From Falsibacillus pallidus (lineage in GTDB: Bacteria > Bacillota > Bacilli > Bacillales > DSM-25281), in assembly GCF_003350505.1 (NCBI RefSeq), contig NZ_QQAY01000018.1:1-57674 (forward strand): a stretch of DNA of 57,674 bases, in the 5' to 3' direction. Position numbers and translations under genes: made by a program. The notes below the pieces were generated by a model. That model saw only the letters and a program-made list of their open reading frames with translations. It was not told the DNA's origin and ran no database searches. Of this stretch, positions 35,799 through 45,684 are shown piece by piece. Positions within the stretch are counted from its first letter, which is position 1. Every line of letters starts with the position of its first letter.

Positions 35799-36215
35799 AT
35801 GTCGATTGAAGTAGGCAGCAAGTTACAGGGTAAGGTAACCGGCATCACTAATTTTGGAGCGTTTGTGGAACTTGCGGAAGGCTCAACAGGTTTGGTGCAC
35901 ATCAGTGAAGTCGCGGACAATTATGTAAAAGATATCAATGAACATCTTAAAGTCGGCGATGAAGTGACAGTGAAGGTGATCAATGTTGAGAAAGATGGTA
36001 AGATCGGATTATCTATCCGCAAAGCCAAAGATCAGCCTCAACGTGAACGCTCTCCACAACGTCCACGCAATAACAACCGACAATCAGAATTTCGTCCAAA
36101 AGAAAATTTCGAGCAGAAAATGGCTCGTTTCTTAAAAGACAGTGAAGATCGTTTGTCATCCTTAAAGCGCCAAACGGAGACAAAACGAGGAGGACGGGGT
36201 GCTAGACGAGGTTAA
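35799..36215 (+). CDS. yabR: S1-domain RNA-binding protein YabR
   Basis: 138 aa. One S1 OB-fold domain (about residues 5-75: VGSKLQGKVTGITNFGAFVE, GLVHISEVAD, VGDEVTVKVINVEKDGKIGL) with a basic, disordered C-terminal tail. Similar to the general stress protein GSP13; the RNA target is unknown. TAAGGAGGAACAA precedes ATG 35799. It ends at a plus-strand terminator facing the convergent tRNA genes. Confidence 0.93.
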   Translation: MSIEVGSKLQGKVTGITNFGAFVELAEGSTGLVHISEVADNYVKDINEHLKVGDEVTVKVINVEKDGKIGLSIRKAKDQPQRERSPQRPRNNNRQSEFRPKENFEQKMARFLKDSEDRLSSLKRQTETKRGGRGARRG

Positions 36216-36246
36216 CTTGCTGTCTATCATCATATAATAGTCAGTT

Positions 36247-36281
36247 TAAAAAGCGGTTCTTATATAGAACTGCTTTTTTTT
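36247..36281 (+). terminator. Terminator behind yabR
   Basis: AAAAGCGGTTCT and AGAACTGCTTTT pair around TATAT and run into TTTTT. Confidence 0.9.
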
Positions 36282-36310
36282 ATGTTCATTTTAAGGGTAT
36301 TTGAGACAAT

Positions 36311-36364
36311 AAAAAAAGATCAAAGCCTTTGAAACCACTTGGATTTCTAAGCTTTGATCTTTTA
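36311..36364 (-). terminator. Terminator behind the tRNA pair
   Basis: AAAAGATCAAAGC and GCTTTGATCTTTT form a 13-bp stem; on the minus strand it ends in a run of seven T. It closes the tRNA-Met/tRNA-Glu unit. Confidence 0.88.
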
Positions 36365-36369
36365 TGCCA

Positions 36370-36441
36370 TGACCCGTACGGGATTCGAACCCGTGTTACC
36401 GCCGTGAAAGGGCGGTGTCTTAACCGCTTGACCAACGGGCC
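36370..36441 (-). tRNA. tRNA-Glu (anticodon TTC)
   Basis: On the minus strand GGCCCGT opens and ACGGGTC closes the acceptor stem; the anticodon arm reads CCGCCCTTTCACGGCGG with anticodon TTC, and the T arm ACGGGTTCGAATCCCGT is regular. 72 nt with discriminator A; CCA is not encoded. Confidence 0.97.
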
Positions 36442-36452
36442 GTAAGAAAATA

Positions 36453-36529
36453 TGGTAGCGGCGGAGGGGATCGAACCCCCGACCTCACGGGTATGAACCG
36501 TACGCTCTAGCCAGCTGAGCTACACCGCC
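36453..36529 (-). tRNA. tRNA-Met (elongator, anticodon CAT)
   Basis: On the minus strand the gene runs from GGCGGTGTAGCTCAGCTGG to CGCCGCTACCA; the anticodon loop TTCATAC carries CAT, and the acceptor stem begins with G-U, as in the elongator tRNA. CCA is encoded. The pair with tRNA-Glu ahead of spoIIE matches the B. subtilis order. Confidence 0.96.
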
Positions 36530-36559
36530 ATAAGTAAAATGTTTAAAAGCACATGATTT

Positions 36560-36588
36560 ATAATACCTACCATGATAAAAGAAGTCAA
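36560..36588 (-). promoter_or_regulatory. Promoter of the tRNA pair
   Basis: On the minus strand TTGACT (36588-36583), 17-bp spacer, TATTAT (36565-36560). Confidence 0.75.
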
Positions 36589-36696
36589 CAATTTTTTAAA
36601 AGAAATTTGTCGTTTGTTTCATTCCTTTTTTATACATGGAAGAATAAGGGGATGTCAGCGTTTATCAGGCTTCATTTGTTTAAAAACTAAAAAAAG

Positions 36697-36762
36697 AGTC
36701 GAACTTTTCTTGCAATTCAACAGCCCATTTTGACAAAGTTTGAAGCTTGTCCATTTTATAAT
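36697..36762 (+). promoter_or_regulatory. Spo0A-activated spoIIE promoter with 21-bp spacer
   Basis: A perfect -35 TTGACA (36730-36735) and a perfect -10 TATAAT (36757-36762) are separated by 21 bp, the same abnormal spacing known for B. subtilis spoIIE. AGTCGAA (36697-36703) and the reverse of TTTGACAAA over the -35 are near-matches to the Spo0A box, fitting activation of sigma-A polymerase by Spo0A~P. Confidence 0.88.
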
Positions 36763-36798
36763 GAAAAGCAACGAATACAAATAGGGAGTGTTTTATGC

Positions 36799-39276
36799 AT
36801 GGAAAAAGCAGAACGAACCATGATGGAAACCGTCCGAAATGTTGAATTGGGGGAAACGAAGGTCGGATTGACGAAAGGCTTGCAAACCTTCCAGACAAAA
36901 ATGGAGGTCTTCTTCCTTCAAAAGGGATTTATTTTGGTGTTGATTGGCTTTTTATTGGGGAGGGCTTTGATATTATCGCATCTGACGCCATTTTCTCTTC
37001 CTTTTTTTGCGGCAGTTTACATGATTCGAAGGGATAAAGCTCCGCTGGCTTTGATCGGACTCCTTGCAGGGGCTGTCACCCTTTCGATTGGGTCCATCGT
37101 TTTCACTTTTGCAGCGAGTGTCATATTCCTCATCAGCTTCCGTCTTTTCATGCAGTTTAAAAGCAACACGGTAAAGGCGCTGCCGTTTTTTGTCCTTTTC
37201 ACATCATTTATCGTGAAATGTGTATTTTTATATGTGCAGCAGAATCAGGTCTTTACCGTCTATGACGGGGTGATGGCAGGGGTCGAGGCTGCCCTCAGTT
37301 TTATCCTTACATTGATCTTTATGCAGAGCATTCCGCTATTATCCATGCATAAAAGAAAAAAATCATTGAAGACAGAAGAAGTCGTCAGTTTGATCATCAT
37401 GCTGGCATCCGTCATGACCGGAACGATCGGATGGACTTTATATGATTTATCGATAGAACATATTCTTTCAAGGTACTTGGTCCTGCTTTTTGCTTTTGTA
37501 GCGGGGGCTACGGTGGGCTCCACAGTCGGAGTTGTGACAGGGCTGATTTTCAGCCTTGCCAATGTGTCCAGTTTTTATCAAATGAGCCTTCTCGCTTTTT
37601 CAGGATTGTTAGGAGGATTGCTGAAAGAAGGAAAAAGGACGGGGACAGCTGCCGGGCTTTTGATTGCTACCCTTTTGATTGGAATGTATGGAGAGACGGA
37701 GGGCTCTCTTATGCAGACCATCTATGAAAGCTGCGCAGCTATTTTCCTGCTTTACTTGACTCCTCAAAATCTGGCAGCGAAATTGGCGAAGCATATTCCG
37801 GGCACCCCTGAATATGCACAGGAACAGCAGCATTATATGAGGAAAATCAGGGATGTCACGGCCAATCGTGTGGAGCAGTTCTCCTCTGTATTCCAAGCTC
37901 TCTCGAAGAGCTTTTCACAATACGATGAAAAAAAGGATTCGGATTATGAAGATCATGAATTGGATATGTTCATGAGCAATGTAACGGAAAAAACATGCCA
38001 GACCTGCTTTAAGAAAGATCACTGCTGGAGCAGGAATTTTGAAGAAACCTATGAGCTGATGAAAACAGTCATGTATGAAGTAGAGACGGGGGAAGGGGTC
38101 ATCAGCCATAGGACAAGCCGGGACTTGGACAAGCATTGTGTGAAAGCCCAAAAAGTGCAGGACGCTGTCCAAAAGGAATTGACCTATTTCCAGGCCAATC
38201 AAAAATTGAAAAAGCAGGTTCAGGAGTCAAGGAAACTCGTAGCCGATCAGCTATTAGGAGTATCTGAAGTGATGGGTGACTTTGCGCGTGAAATTCAGCG
38301 TGAGCGGGAGAATCATCATAAACAGGAAGAGTCGATCCTGGAGGCGCTGGAAGAGTTCGGCATTGAAATAGAAGGGGTTGAAATCTATTCGCTGGAGCAG
38401 GGGAATGTGGATATTGATATGACCATCCCCTACTGCCATGGCAGGGGTGAATGTGAAAAACTGATAGCACCGATGCTTTCGGATATCACTGGTGAGTCCA
38501 TCATTGTCCAGAAAGAAGAATGTGCTAAATACCCGAATGGATTCTGCCAAGTGACATTCCGCTCTGCAAAAGCTTTTGTCGTTGATACGGCTGTCGCGCA
38601 TGCAGCAAAAGGAGGCGGTCTTGTTTCCGGCGACTGCTACTCAACGATTGAGCTCGGCCCAGGGAAGTTTGCCATTGCCATCAGTGACGGGATGGGGAAC
38701 GGTGAGCGTGCCCATCACGAAAGCAACGAAACACTCAGGCTGCTTCAAAAGATCCTTCAATCAGGCATCGAGGAAAAGGTGGCGATTAAATCTATCAACT
38801 CCATTCTATCTTTGAGGACGACAGATGAGATATTCTCCACGCTCGATCTCGCCATGATCGATTTGCAGGATGCTTCCGTAAAATTCTTAAAAATCGGATC
38901 CACACCAAGCTTTGTCAAACGGGGGGATAAAGTATTCAAAATTGAAGCGAGCAATCTTCCGATGGGAATCATTCAGGATTTTGATGTGGACGTTGTATCG
39001 GATCAGCTGAAAGCGGGAGACCTGCTGATCATGATGAGCGACGGTGTATTTGAGGGGCCGAAGCATATTGAAAATTATGATGCATGGATGAAACGCAAGG
39101 TCAGGGAACTTCAAACAGATGATCCTCAGGAGATCGCTGATTTAATCATGGAGGAGGTCATCAGGACAAGGTCGGGCAGCATTGAAGATGATATGACCAT
39201 TGTAGTGGCTGCCATAAAGCATAATACGCCGAAATGGGCCAGCATCCCAGTGGGGAAATATAAAAACATTTCCTGA
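36799..39276 (+). CDS. spoIIE: Stage II sporulation protein E (PP2C phosphatase)
   Basis: 825 aa from ATG 36799 (827 in B. subtilis). SpoIIE dephosphorylates SpoIIAA and so activates sigma-F in the forespore; it also assists polar septation through FtsZ. The N-terminal ~330 residues form about ten membrane helices, the middle region (about 330-590) is the FtsZ-interacting and regulatory part, and the C-terminal PP2C phosphatase (about 600-800) has AHAAKGGGLVSGDCY, ISDGMGNGERA and MMSDGVFEG with the metal aspartates. TAGGGAGTG is 8 nt from the start. Convergent tRNA genes upstream leave no read-through route into it. Confidence 0.97.
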   Translation: MEKAERTMMETVRNVELGETKVGLTKGLQTFQTKMEVFFLQKGFILVLIGFLLGRALILSHLTPFSLPFFAAVYMIRRDKAPLALIGLLAGAVTLSIGSIVFTFAASVIFLISFRLFMQFKSNTVKALPFFVLFTSFIVKCVFLYVQQNQVFTVYDGVMAGVEAALSFILTLIFMQSIPLLSMHKRKKSLKTEEVVSLIIMLASVMTGTIGWTLYDLSIEHILSRYLVLLFAFVAGATVGSTVGVVTGLIFSLANVSSFYQMSLLAFSGLLGGLLKEGKRTGTAAGLLIATLLIGMYGETEGSLMQTIYESCAAIFLLYLTPQNLAAKLAKHIPGTPEYAQEQQHYMRKIRDVTANRVEQFSSVFQALSKSFSQYDEKKDSDYEDHELDMFMSNVTEKTCQTCFKKDHCWSRNFEETYELMKTVMYEVETGEGVISHRTSRDLDKHCVKAQKVQDAVQKELTYFQANQKLKKQVQESRKLVADQLLGVSEVMGDFAREIQRERENHHKQEESILEALEEFGIEIEGVEIYSLEQGNVDIDMTIPYCHGRGECEKLIAPMLSDITGESIIVQKEECAKYPNGFCQVTFRSAKAFVVDTAVAHAAKGGGLVSGDCYSTIELGPGKFAIAISDGMGNGERAHHESNETLRLLQKILQSGIEEKVAIKSINSILSLRTTDEIFSTLDLAMIDLQDASVKFLKIGSTPSFVKRGDKVFKIEASNLPMGIIQDFDVDVVSDQLKAGDLLIMMSDGVFEGPKHIENYDAWMKRKVRELQTDDPQEIADLIMEEVIRTRSGSIEDDMTIVVAAIKHNTPKWASIPVGKYKNIS

Positions 39277-39325
39277 AACAGAAGTGTTAGGCTGATAGAT
39301 TGCTGTTAATAATCTATGAAACAAG

Positions 39326-39380
39326 GTATAAATCCCCTCCTTTTTGTCGATGATGGAGACATCAATTGATTAGGAGGGGA
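39326..39380 (+). promoter_or_regulatory. yabS promoter (sigma-F-like) with SD-complementary arm
   Basis: GTATA (39326-39330), 15-bp spacer, GTCGATGAT (39346-39354; two mismatches to GGNNANAHT). Inside the promoter TCCCCTCCT (39333-39341) is the perfect complement of AGGAGGGGA (39372-39380), the yabS SD. GATG/CATC in the loop adds a short inner stem. A transcript from this promoter would start near 39361 and lack the left arm. Confidence 0.55.
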
Positions 39381-39385
39381 AAACG

Positions 39386-40117
39386 TTGAGGACGGGAACG
39401 TTAAAGCAAATTCTCTTAATAACAGACGGATGTTCAAATCAAGGGGAAGACCCCATTGCAGTTGCTGCATTGGCAAAGGAACAAGGGATAACAGTGAATG
39501 TCATCGGTGTCATGGAAAATGACGTGATTGACCAAAATGGGATGCAGGAAATCGAGGATATTTCCATGTCGGGCGGCGGCATCAGCCAAGTAGTTTATGC
39601 CCAGGCATTATCACAGACAGTTCAGATGGTGACGCGTAAAGCGATGACACAAACACTGCAGGGAGTCGTCAATAAAGAATTGAAGCAAATCCTTGGACAA
39701 TCAGCTTCCATCGAGGAGCTTCCTCCTGAAAAAAGAGGAGAAGTCATGGAAGTGGTAGATGAACTTGGGGAAAAGGCTGACCTCGAAGTGCTTATACTTG
39801 TTGACACGAGTGCAAGCATGAAGAATAAGCTTCCAACAGTGAAAGAAGCGCTGCTGGATCTATCCCTCAGCATGAATGCCCGTATGGGGGATAACAAATT
39901 TTCTGTTTTTGTATTTCCCGGGAAAAAGAATGATGTCGAAAAATTGCTGGATTGGACGCCAAGGCTAGAATCCTTGACTAGCATCTTTTCCAAATTATCT
40001 TCCGGGGGGATTACACCTACCGGCCCAGCCCTTCGTGAAGCATTGGGTCATTTCAAGAAAAAACGTTCATTAAGGAGCCTCATTTCGCGTGATGGACAAT
40101 TTGAAGAGTCAGTATAA
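39386..40117 (+). CDS. yabS: YabS, von Willebrand factor A-domain protein
   Basis: 243 aa from TTG 39386. Two segments look like vWA strands: ILLITDGCSNQGEDP at the N-terminus and VLILVDTSASMKNKLPTVKE (about residues 136-155), whose DTSAS is the metal-ion-dependent adhesion (MIDAS) core. Function is unknown; the neighbouring yabT is a forespore kinase, which suggests a sporulation role. AGGAGGGG lies 6 nt before the TTG. It overlaps yabT by 26 nt. Confidence 0.88.
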   Translation: MRTGTLKQILLITDGCSNQGEDPIAVAALAKEQGITVNVIGVMENDVIDQNGMQEIEDISMSGGGISQVVYAQALSQTVQMVTRKAMTQTLQGVVNKELKQILGQSASIEELPPEKRGEVMEVVDELGEKADLEVLILVDTSASMKNKLPTVKEALLDLSLSMNARMGDNKFSVFVFPGKKNDVEKLLDWTPRLESLTSIFSKLSSGGITPTGPALREALGHFKKKRSLRSLISRDGQFEESV

Positions 40118-41090
40118 TTTTTCTCCTGGCACAGTAGTTGAAGGGAAATGGCATAAAAACAGATATACACTGATCAAACAGCTGGGCTACGGCGCCAACG
40201 GCATTGTCTATTTAGCCAAATCAGCAATGGGGAATGCGGCACTGAAATTCAGCGATAACAATATATCCATAACATCAGAGGTGAATGTCCTCAAAGCATT
40301 TGCGAAGGTCCCAGGGTCTGCCCTCGGACCTTCTTTGTTAGATGTGGATGATTGGGAAGCAAGGAATCAGAAAATCCCCTTTTACACAATGGAATACATT
40401 GAGGGGCCGAACCTGCTTGACTTTGTTTCTCAAAAAGGGAGCACATGGCAGTCAGTTTTGATTCTTCAGCTGTTAAAGGATCTGGAAAGACTCCATCAGT
40501 CTGGATGGGTATTTGGAGATTTAAAACCGGAAAACCTGATTGTTACAGGTCCGCCTCCGAGGATCCGCTGCATAGATGTGGGAGGGACCACCATCCAAGG
40601 AAGAGCCATTAAGGAATTCACTGAATTCTTTGATCGCGGCTACTGGGGTGCAGGCTCCAGAAAAGCAGATCCCGCCTATGATCTGTTTGCAGCGGCAATG
40701 GTGATGGTCAATATGGCATATCCAAAACGTTTTCAAAAAACCGGAACGGGCATCCGCCACATTGAAGATATGATTAAAAGCAGCCAAATGCTGCGTCCGT
40801 TTCAAGAACCGCTCATGAAAGCGATTAAAGGACAATATGCGTCAGCTGGTGCAATGAGAGAAGGTATGCTCTTGGCCATCGATGACAATTCCCAAATGAG
40901 CATCCCTAAAAAGCAAACGGTCCCTGCCAAAAATCATTCTTCTATAAATAGCGCCAGGAAAAGTCCTTCTGCAGCGAGCCGCCACATGAAAAATCAAAAG
41001 AAAAAATCAAAGGGCGGATTTGCTGAAACGATTTTGATCATCATGATCGTCGGCGTCTTGTATTTTCTTTATATTTATGGGCAAATTTAG
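40092..41090 (+). CDS. yabT: Serine/threonine kinase YabT (Hanks type)
   Basis: 332 aa from ATG 40092 (a GTG at 40089 is also possible). In B. subtilis YabT is a DNA-activated Hanks-type kinase at the forespore septum that phosphorylates RecA. Kinase motifs: glycine loop GYGANGIVYLAK (about 33-44), ALKF lysine, catalytic loop FGDLKPENL (FGD in place of HRD) and DVGG in place of DFG, as in the B. subtilis enzyme. A basic linker (KKKSKGG) leads to one C-terminal membrane helix (about 312-330). No extracellular PASTA domains are present. Confidence 0.94.
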   Translation: MDNLKSQYNFSPGTVVEGKWHKNRYTLIKQLGYGANGIVYLAKSAMGNAALKFSDNNISITSEVNVLKAFAKVPGSALGPSLLDVDDWEARNQKIPFYTMEYIEGPNLLDFVSQKGSTWQSVLILQLLKDLERLHQSGWVFGDLKPENLIVTGPPPRIRCIDVGGTTIQGRAIKEFTEFFDRGYWGAGSRKADPAYDLFAAAMVMVNMAYPKRFQKTGTGIRHIEDMIKSSQMLRPFQEPLMKAIKGQYASAGAMREGMLLAIDDNSQMSIPKKQTVPAKNHSSINSARKSPSAASRHMKNQKKKSKGGFAETILIIMIVGVLYFLYIYGQI

Positions 41091-41207
41091 ACATGTACCT
41101 TCATAATCGTAAAATATTGTGAACTTATAGGTTCTCTTTTGTTGTTTGTCTGCTGGAATGATAAACTAGTTGGAAATACACTTTGTGTACAAACTGGATA
41201 GGGACAG

Positions 41208-42638
41208 ATGTTTATGCTTGCGTACGAGAGGAAAGTATCCGCCTTTATTGAAAGGCATGGTTTGGTTGAAAAAGGAGACAGGATTCTGGTTGCTGCATCA
41301 GGCGGTCCGGATTCTCTTTCCCTTCTTCATTTTCTATCCCGGAGGACATCGCTTTATGGAATAGGACTGGCCTGCATAACGGTTGACCATATGTTAAGGG
41401 GCAGGGAATCACATGAAGATATACTCTTTATGGAAAGGTTCTGCGCCACATTGGGGATACCTTGCGAGACTGCTTCCATTGACATCAAAGCGAAAATGGC
41501 CGACGAAGGAAAAGGAATGCAGGAAACGGCAAGATATTACCGCTATCTCTTCTTTGAAGAAACACTTCAGGAGAAGGGATACACGGCCATCGCGACGGGC
41601 CATCACGGGGACGATCAAGCCGAGACCATCCTTATGAGGCTCACAAGGGGTGCTGTGGGGAAAAGCAGGGCAGGAATCCCTGTTCAAAGGCCCTTCGGAA
41701 GCGGGAGGCTCATCAGGCCGCTCCTAAGCCTCAACAAAAATGAAATAGAAGAATACTGCCGGTTTTATGAATTGAAGCCTAGAAGAGACCCCAGCAATGA
41801 AAAGGATGATTACACCCGCAATCGATTCAGGCACCGGGTGCTGCCTGCCCTTCGCGAGGAAAATCCGAACTTCCATGAACAATTCCAGCGTTTTGGAGAA
41901 GAATTAAGGGAAGATGAGGTTTTTCTGCAGGAATTAACAAGGGAAGAAATGAATAAGTTATGGAATAAACATCATGATCAAATTTCATTTGAAATCACAA
42001 GGTTTCACCAAATGCCTTTGCCTTTACAAAGAAGAGGGATTCAACTAATATTAAACTATCTTTACGAGGAGCTTCCATCCTCGATTTCGGCTGTACATAT
42101 CGATGCAGTCCAGCAGCTTTTGAAAAGCAGTTCCAATGTATCCGGACAGCTGGATTTTCCGCATCATCTTAAGGTGATACGATCTTATAACCATTGCTGT
42201 TTTACATTCAGGCCATCAGGCAGGACAGATCCATATGAATTTGAACTGCCGCTGCAAGGGGAAATTAATCTCCCAAATGCCTCATCCATTATAGCGGGGG
42301 ATCTCAATTCTATGCCGCTGAAGAATGGGAACAGCTCCATCTGTCTCGACACATCCATGCTGAATCTGCCTTTGATCGTCCGTACACGGCGCGATGGAGA
42401 CAGGATAGCGGCAAAAGGGCTGAACGGGACCAAGAAAGTGAAAGATATATTCATTGACAGCAAAATCCCTGTCCACATGAGGGAATCCTGGCCGATCGTC
42501 ACAGACCAGTCAGGGGAGATCCTTTGGCTGCCGGGGATCAAAAAGTCAAAATATGATATTGAACAAGCAGCTGATAAACCGCTATTGATTTTACATTTTA
42601 ATCCGCAAACATCTTCTAGGGGGACAATTAATTCATGA
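41208..42638 (+). CDS. tilS: tRNA(Ile)-lysidine synthase TilS
   Basis: 476 aa. Converts C34 of tRNA(Ile2) to lysidine so that it reads AUA; essential. The PP-loop motif [11 protein letters not shown] begins near residue 30; [15 protein letters not shown]-like [17 protein letters not shown] and [14 protein letters not shown] follow; the C-terminal domain ends with [13 protein letters not shown] and [21 protein letters not shown] lies 5 nt before ATG 41208; ATG 41214 is an alternative. The stop overlaps the hpt start as ATGA. Confidence 0.96.
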   Translation: MFMLAYERKVSAFIERHGLVEKGDRILVAASGGPDSLSLLHFLSRRTSLYGIGLACITVDHMLRGRESHEDILFMERFCATLGIPCETASIDIKAKMADEGKGMQETARYYRYLFFEETLQEKGYTAIATGHHGDDQAETILMRLTRGAVGKSRAGIPVQRPFGSGRLIRPLLSLNKNEIEEYCRFYELKPRRDPSNEKDDYTRNRFRHRVLPALREENPNFHEQFQRFGEELREDEVFLQELTREEMNKLWNKHHDQISFEITRFHQMPLPLQRRGIQLILNYLYEELPSSISAVHIDAVQQLLKSSSNVSGQLDFPHHLKVIRSYNHCCFTFRPSGRTDPYEFELPLQGEINLPNASSIIAGDLNSMPLKNGNSSICLDTSMLNLPLIVRTRRDGDRIAAKGLNGTKKVKDIFIDSKIPVHMRESWPIVTDQSGEILWLPGIKKSKYDIEQAADKPLLILHFNPQTSSRGTINS

Positions 42639-43180
42639 GAAATGAAATCGAGAAAGTTTTAATCACTGAAGAAGAAATTCAAGGCAAAATCCGGGAAATC
42701 GCTTCCCAGCTGACTGAAGAATACCAAGATCGCTTTCCGCTTGCCATCGGGGTTCTAAAAGGCGCAATGCCATTTATGTCAGATCTTTTAAAACGCATTG
42801 ATACCCATTTGGAAATGGACTTCATGGATGTTTCAAGCTATGGGAACTCCATGGTATCCACAGGTGAAGTGAAAATTTTAAAGGATTTAAATACTAAAGT
42901 TGAGGGTAGAGATATCTTAATCATAGAAGATATCATCGACAGCGGCTTGACACTCAGCTATCTTGTGGAATTATTTAAATACCGCAAAGCGAAATCCATT
43001 AAAATCGTCACGCTTCTTGATAAGCCGACTGGACGCAAATCTGACATCCATGCAGATTATGTAGGTTTCATTGTCCCTGACGAATTCGTTGTCGGATATG
43101 GACTTGACTACGCGGAAAGATACCGTAATCTTCCTTATATCGGTATTTTGAAGCCTGAAGTGTATAACAAAGGCGAGTAA
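42635..43180 (+). CDS. hpt: Hypoxanthine-guanine phosphoribosyltransferase
   Basis: 181 aa. Salvages hypoxanthine and guanine with PRPP. The PRPP loop [18 protein letters not shown] lies near residue 92, with [12 protein letters not shown] and MDVSSYG before and [20 protein letters not shown] near the C-terminus. AGGGGG in the tilS end is the SD. tilS-hpt are translationally coupled, and ftsH follows from a separate start, as in B. subtilis. Confidence 0.97.
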   Translation: MRNEIEKVLITEEEIQGKIREIASQLTEEYQDRFPLAIGVLKGAMPFMSDLLKRIDTHLEMDFMDVSSYGNSMVSTGEVKILKDLNTKVEGRDILIIEDIIDSGLTLSYLVELFKYRKAKSIKIVTLLDKPTGRKSDIHADYVGFIVPDEFVVGYGLDYAERYRNLPYIGILKPEVYNKGE

Positions 43181-43316
43181 GTAAATCCTATAATGAAAAT
43201 ACTGTGGAAAAGCAAGGCAATCGAAGCGGTTTCACAATAATGCAAATTGTTGGAATACCATGATTTTCTATGATACTATTGATTGTAGTTTGTTTACCCG
43301 CGGGAGGAGGTAAGGG

Positions 43317-45311
43317 ATGAACCGGATTTTTCGAAACACGATATTTTATTTGCTAGTATTTCTGGTGATTATTGGTGTGGTCAGCTACTTCAACAACAAT
43401 AATACACCTACAAAGAATATATCCTATGGCGACTTCGTATCCCACCTTGAAAAAGGCGATGTCGAAAATGTCTCCATACAGCCTGAAAGAGGCGTTTATG
43501 AAGTAAGAGGACAATTAAAGGATTACAAAGAAGGCCAGCAGTTCCTTACATATGTAATGAACAGCCAGACACTTCTCGATCGGATTACTGAAGCATCAGC
43601 TAAATCCGACGTGAAAGTCCTTCCTGCTAAGGAGACGAGTGGATGGGTATCCTTCTTTACAACGATCATTCCTTTTGTCATCATCTTCATTCTGTTCTTC
43701 TTCTTGCTGAACCAGGCTCAGGGCGGCGGAAGCCGAGTGATGAACTTTGGGAAAAGCAAAGCAAGGCTTTACAGTGAAGAAAAGAAAAAAGTGCGATTCA
43801 AAGATGTTGCTGGTGCAGATGAGGAAAAGCAAGAGCTCGTTGAGGTCGTTGAGTTCCTTAAAGATCCACGCAAATTCTCTGAATTGGGGGCACGCATTCC
43901 TAAAGGCGTCCTTCTCGTAGGACCTCCGGGAACTGGTAAAACCCTTCTTGCAAGAGCTGTTGCTGGAGAAGCTGGAGTTCCATTCTTCTCAATCAGTGGT
44001 TCAGACTTTGTTGAAATGTTTGTAGGGGTCGGTGCATCCCGTGTACGTGACCTTTTTGAAAATGCTAAAAAGAACGCTCCTTGCATCATTTTCATTGATG
44101 AAATCGATGCGGTAGGACGCCAGCGTGGTGCAGGACTAGGCGGCGGACACGATGAACGTGAACAGACGCTGAATCAGCTCCTTGTGGAAATGGATGGTTT
44201 CGGTGCCAATGAAGGCATCATCATCATCGCTGCAACAAACAGACCTGATATTCTGGATCCAGCCCTTCTTCGTCCGGGACGTTTTGATAGACAAATCACT
44301 GTTGACCGTCCGGATGTTAAAGGACGTGAAGCGGTCCTTCATGTACATGCCCGAAACAAGCCGCTTTCAGATAAAGTGGACTTGAAGGCCATTGCTATGA
44401 GGACTCCTGGCTTCTCAGGTGCAGACCTTGAGAACCTATTGAATGAAGCTGCCCTCGTTGCAGCCCGTCAAGATAAGAAGAAAATTGATATGACGGATAT
44501 CGACGAAGCGACAGACCGCGTCATTGCGGGTCCTGCGAAGAAGAGCAAGGTCATTTCTCAGAAAGAAAGAAAAATTGTTGCCTTCCATGAAGGTGGACAC
44601 ACTATTATCGGCGTCGTCCTGGATGAAGCCGAAATGGTGCATAAGGTAACGATCGTTCCTCGCGGCCAAGCGGGTGGATACGCAGTTATGCTTCCAAAAG
44701 AAGATCGCTACTTCATGACGAAGCCGGAGCTTCTTGATAAAATCACTGGATTGCTCGGAGGCCGTGTAGCTGAAGAGATTACATTCGGTGAAGTATCAAC
44801 AGGAGCGCATAATGACTTCCAGCGTGCAACAGGCATTGCCCGCAGAATGGTCACTGAATTTGGTATGAGTGATAAACTTGGACCATTGCAGTTCGGCCAG
44901 GCTCAAGGAGGTCAAGTATTCCTTGGCAGAGATCTTCAGAATGACCAAAACTATTCTGATGCCATCGCATACGAAATTGATCTTGAGATCCAGCGCATCA
45001 TCAAAGAGTGCTATGCACGCGCTAAGAAGATCCTTACGGAAAATAGAGATAAGCTTGAATTGGTAGCGAATACTCTATTGGAAGTGGAAACACTTGATGC
45101 ACAGCAAATCAAACACTTGATTGACCACGGAACACTTCCTGACAGAAGCGAAGTTTCCTTGGATAAAGACGAAGTGAAGCGCATCGATAATGGCGATGTG
45201 AAAGTGAATATTCAAAAGAAGAAAGAAGACACTTTGAATGGCTCTAAACCGGGCGATCAAGTTGAAGGTCCACTTTCTTCAGATGAAAACGATCCTAATA
45301 GAGAATTATAA
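43317..45311 (+). CDS. ftsH: ATP-dependent zinc metalloprotease FtsH
   Basis: 664 aa membrane protease that degrades misassembled membrane proteins and regulators such as Spo0E in B. subtilis. Two membrane helices (about 6-24 and 112-132) bracket the extracellular domain. The AAA+ module has Walker A GPPGTGKT near 202, Walker B IIFIDEID near 256 and SRH GRFDRQI; the zinc protease motif HEGGH is near 423. A charged C-terminal tail follows. GGGAGGAGG precedes ATG 43317. It ends at a strong terminator. Confidence 0.98.
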   Translation: MNRIFRNTIFYLLVFLVIIGVVSYFNNNNTPTKNISYGDFVSHLEKGDVENVSIQPERGVYEVRGQLKDYKEGQQFLTYVMNSQTLLDRITEASAKSDVKVLPAKETSGWVSFFTTIIPFVIIFILFFFLLNQAQGGGSRVMNFGKSKARLYSEEKKKVRFKDVAGADEEKQELVEVVEFLKDPRKFSELGARIPKGVLLVGPPGTGKTLLARAVAGEAGVPFFSISGSDFVEMFVGVGASRVRDLFENAKKNAPCIIFIDEIDAVGRQRGAGLGGGHDEREQTLNQLLVEMDGFGANEGIIIIAATNRPDILDPALLRPGRFDRQITVDRPDVKGREAVLHVHARNKPLSDKVDLKAIAMRTPGFSGADLENLLNEAALVAARQDKKKIDMTDIDEATDRVIAGPAKKSKVISQKERKIVAFHEGGHTIIGVVLDEAEMVHKVTIVPRGQAGGYAVMLPKEDRYFMTKPELLDKITGLLGGRVAEEITFGEVSTGAHNDFQRATGIARRMVTEFGMSDKLGPLQFGQAQGGQVFLGRDLQNDQNYSDAIAYEIDLEIQRIIKECYARAKKILTENRDKLELVANTLLEVETLDAQQIKHLIDHGTLPDRSEVSLDKDEVKRIDNGDVKVNIQKKKEDTLNGSKPGDQVEGPLSSDENDPNREL

Positions 45312-45315
45312 TCGA

Positions 45316-45350
45316 AATGCCGCAGCCCAATAAGCTGCGGCATTTTTTTA
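45316..45350 (+). terminator. Terminator behind ftsH
   Basis: AATGCCGCAGC and GCTGCGGCATT form an 11-bp stem around CCAATAA and are followed by TTTTT. Confidence 0.92.
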
Positions 45351-45359
45351 TATGTAAGC

Positions 45360-45560
45360 AGCCGTGCTGAACTCCAGTCTCTACGCCTCTAATCAAGCTG
45401 CTTCCGCTTTTCTATGTCTAGCTCCTCCGGCTAGAGGCTGGGAGGTTTCCCGAAGCGCGCTTACGATAAGTCAACATCGATTCGCTACCGCTCATCGTGT
45501 TTCCTTTATCTCGCTGCGCTTCAGTCCAACCTCGGCGCCTCTGAACAGCCGGATCCGCTT
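45360..45560. repeat. Second repeat type (TTACGATAAGTCAACATCGATTC), copy 1
   Basis: Contains CTAGAGGCTGGGAGG, TTACGATAAGTCAACATCGA, CATCGTGTTTCCTTTATCTC and ends CTCTGAACAGCCGGATCCGCTTTTC. The core recurs at 45684-45836 in the same orientation, and its tail recurs at 17641-17682. CTAGCTCCTCCGGCTAGAGG is partly self-complementary. No gene is present between 45312 and 45893. Confidence 0.75.
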
Positions 45561-45563
45561 TTC

Positions 45564-45684
45564 ATGATCCAGCTCCAGCGCCTAGCCCCTCGAGGTCATA
45601 AGCCGTACCTCTACGGAAATCAGGATTTCCTTCGAGTTCCGTCTTATGCGGGTCGGGGCAGACCAAGGCGCTTCCGCTTTTCAT
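45564..45684. repeat. GCGCTTCCGCTTTTC palindromic repeat, intact copy
   Basis: AGCGCCTAGCCCC and GGGGC...GGCGCT are the outer arms; CATAAG and CTTATG the inner arms; GGAAATC/GATTTCC the tip. It is nearly identical to 17690-17800 and sits between two copies of the other repeat type. Confidence 0.85.

Noticed and set aside
36730-36798. N-terminal extension of SpoIIE starting at TTG 36730
   Set aside because: That TTG is part of the -35 TTGACA; the SD and family N-terminus MEKAER place the start at 36799.
39293-39316. Hairpin ATAGATT/AATCTAT behind spoIIE as a terminator
   Set aside because: The stem is short, AT-rich and has no T run, so effective termination is unlikely.
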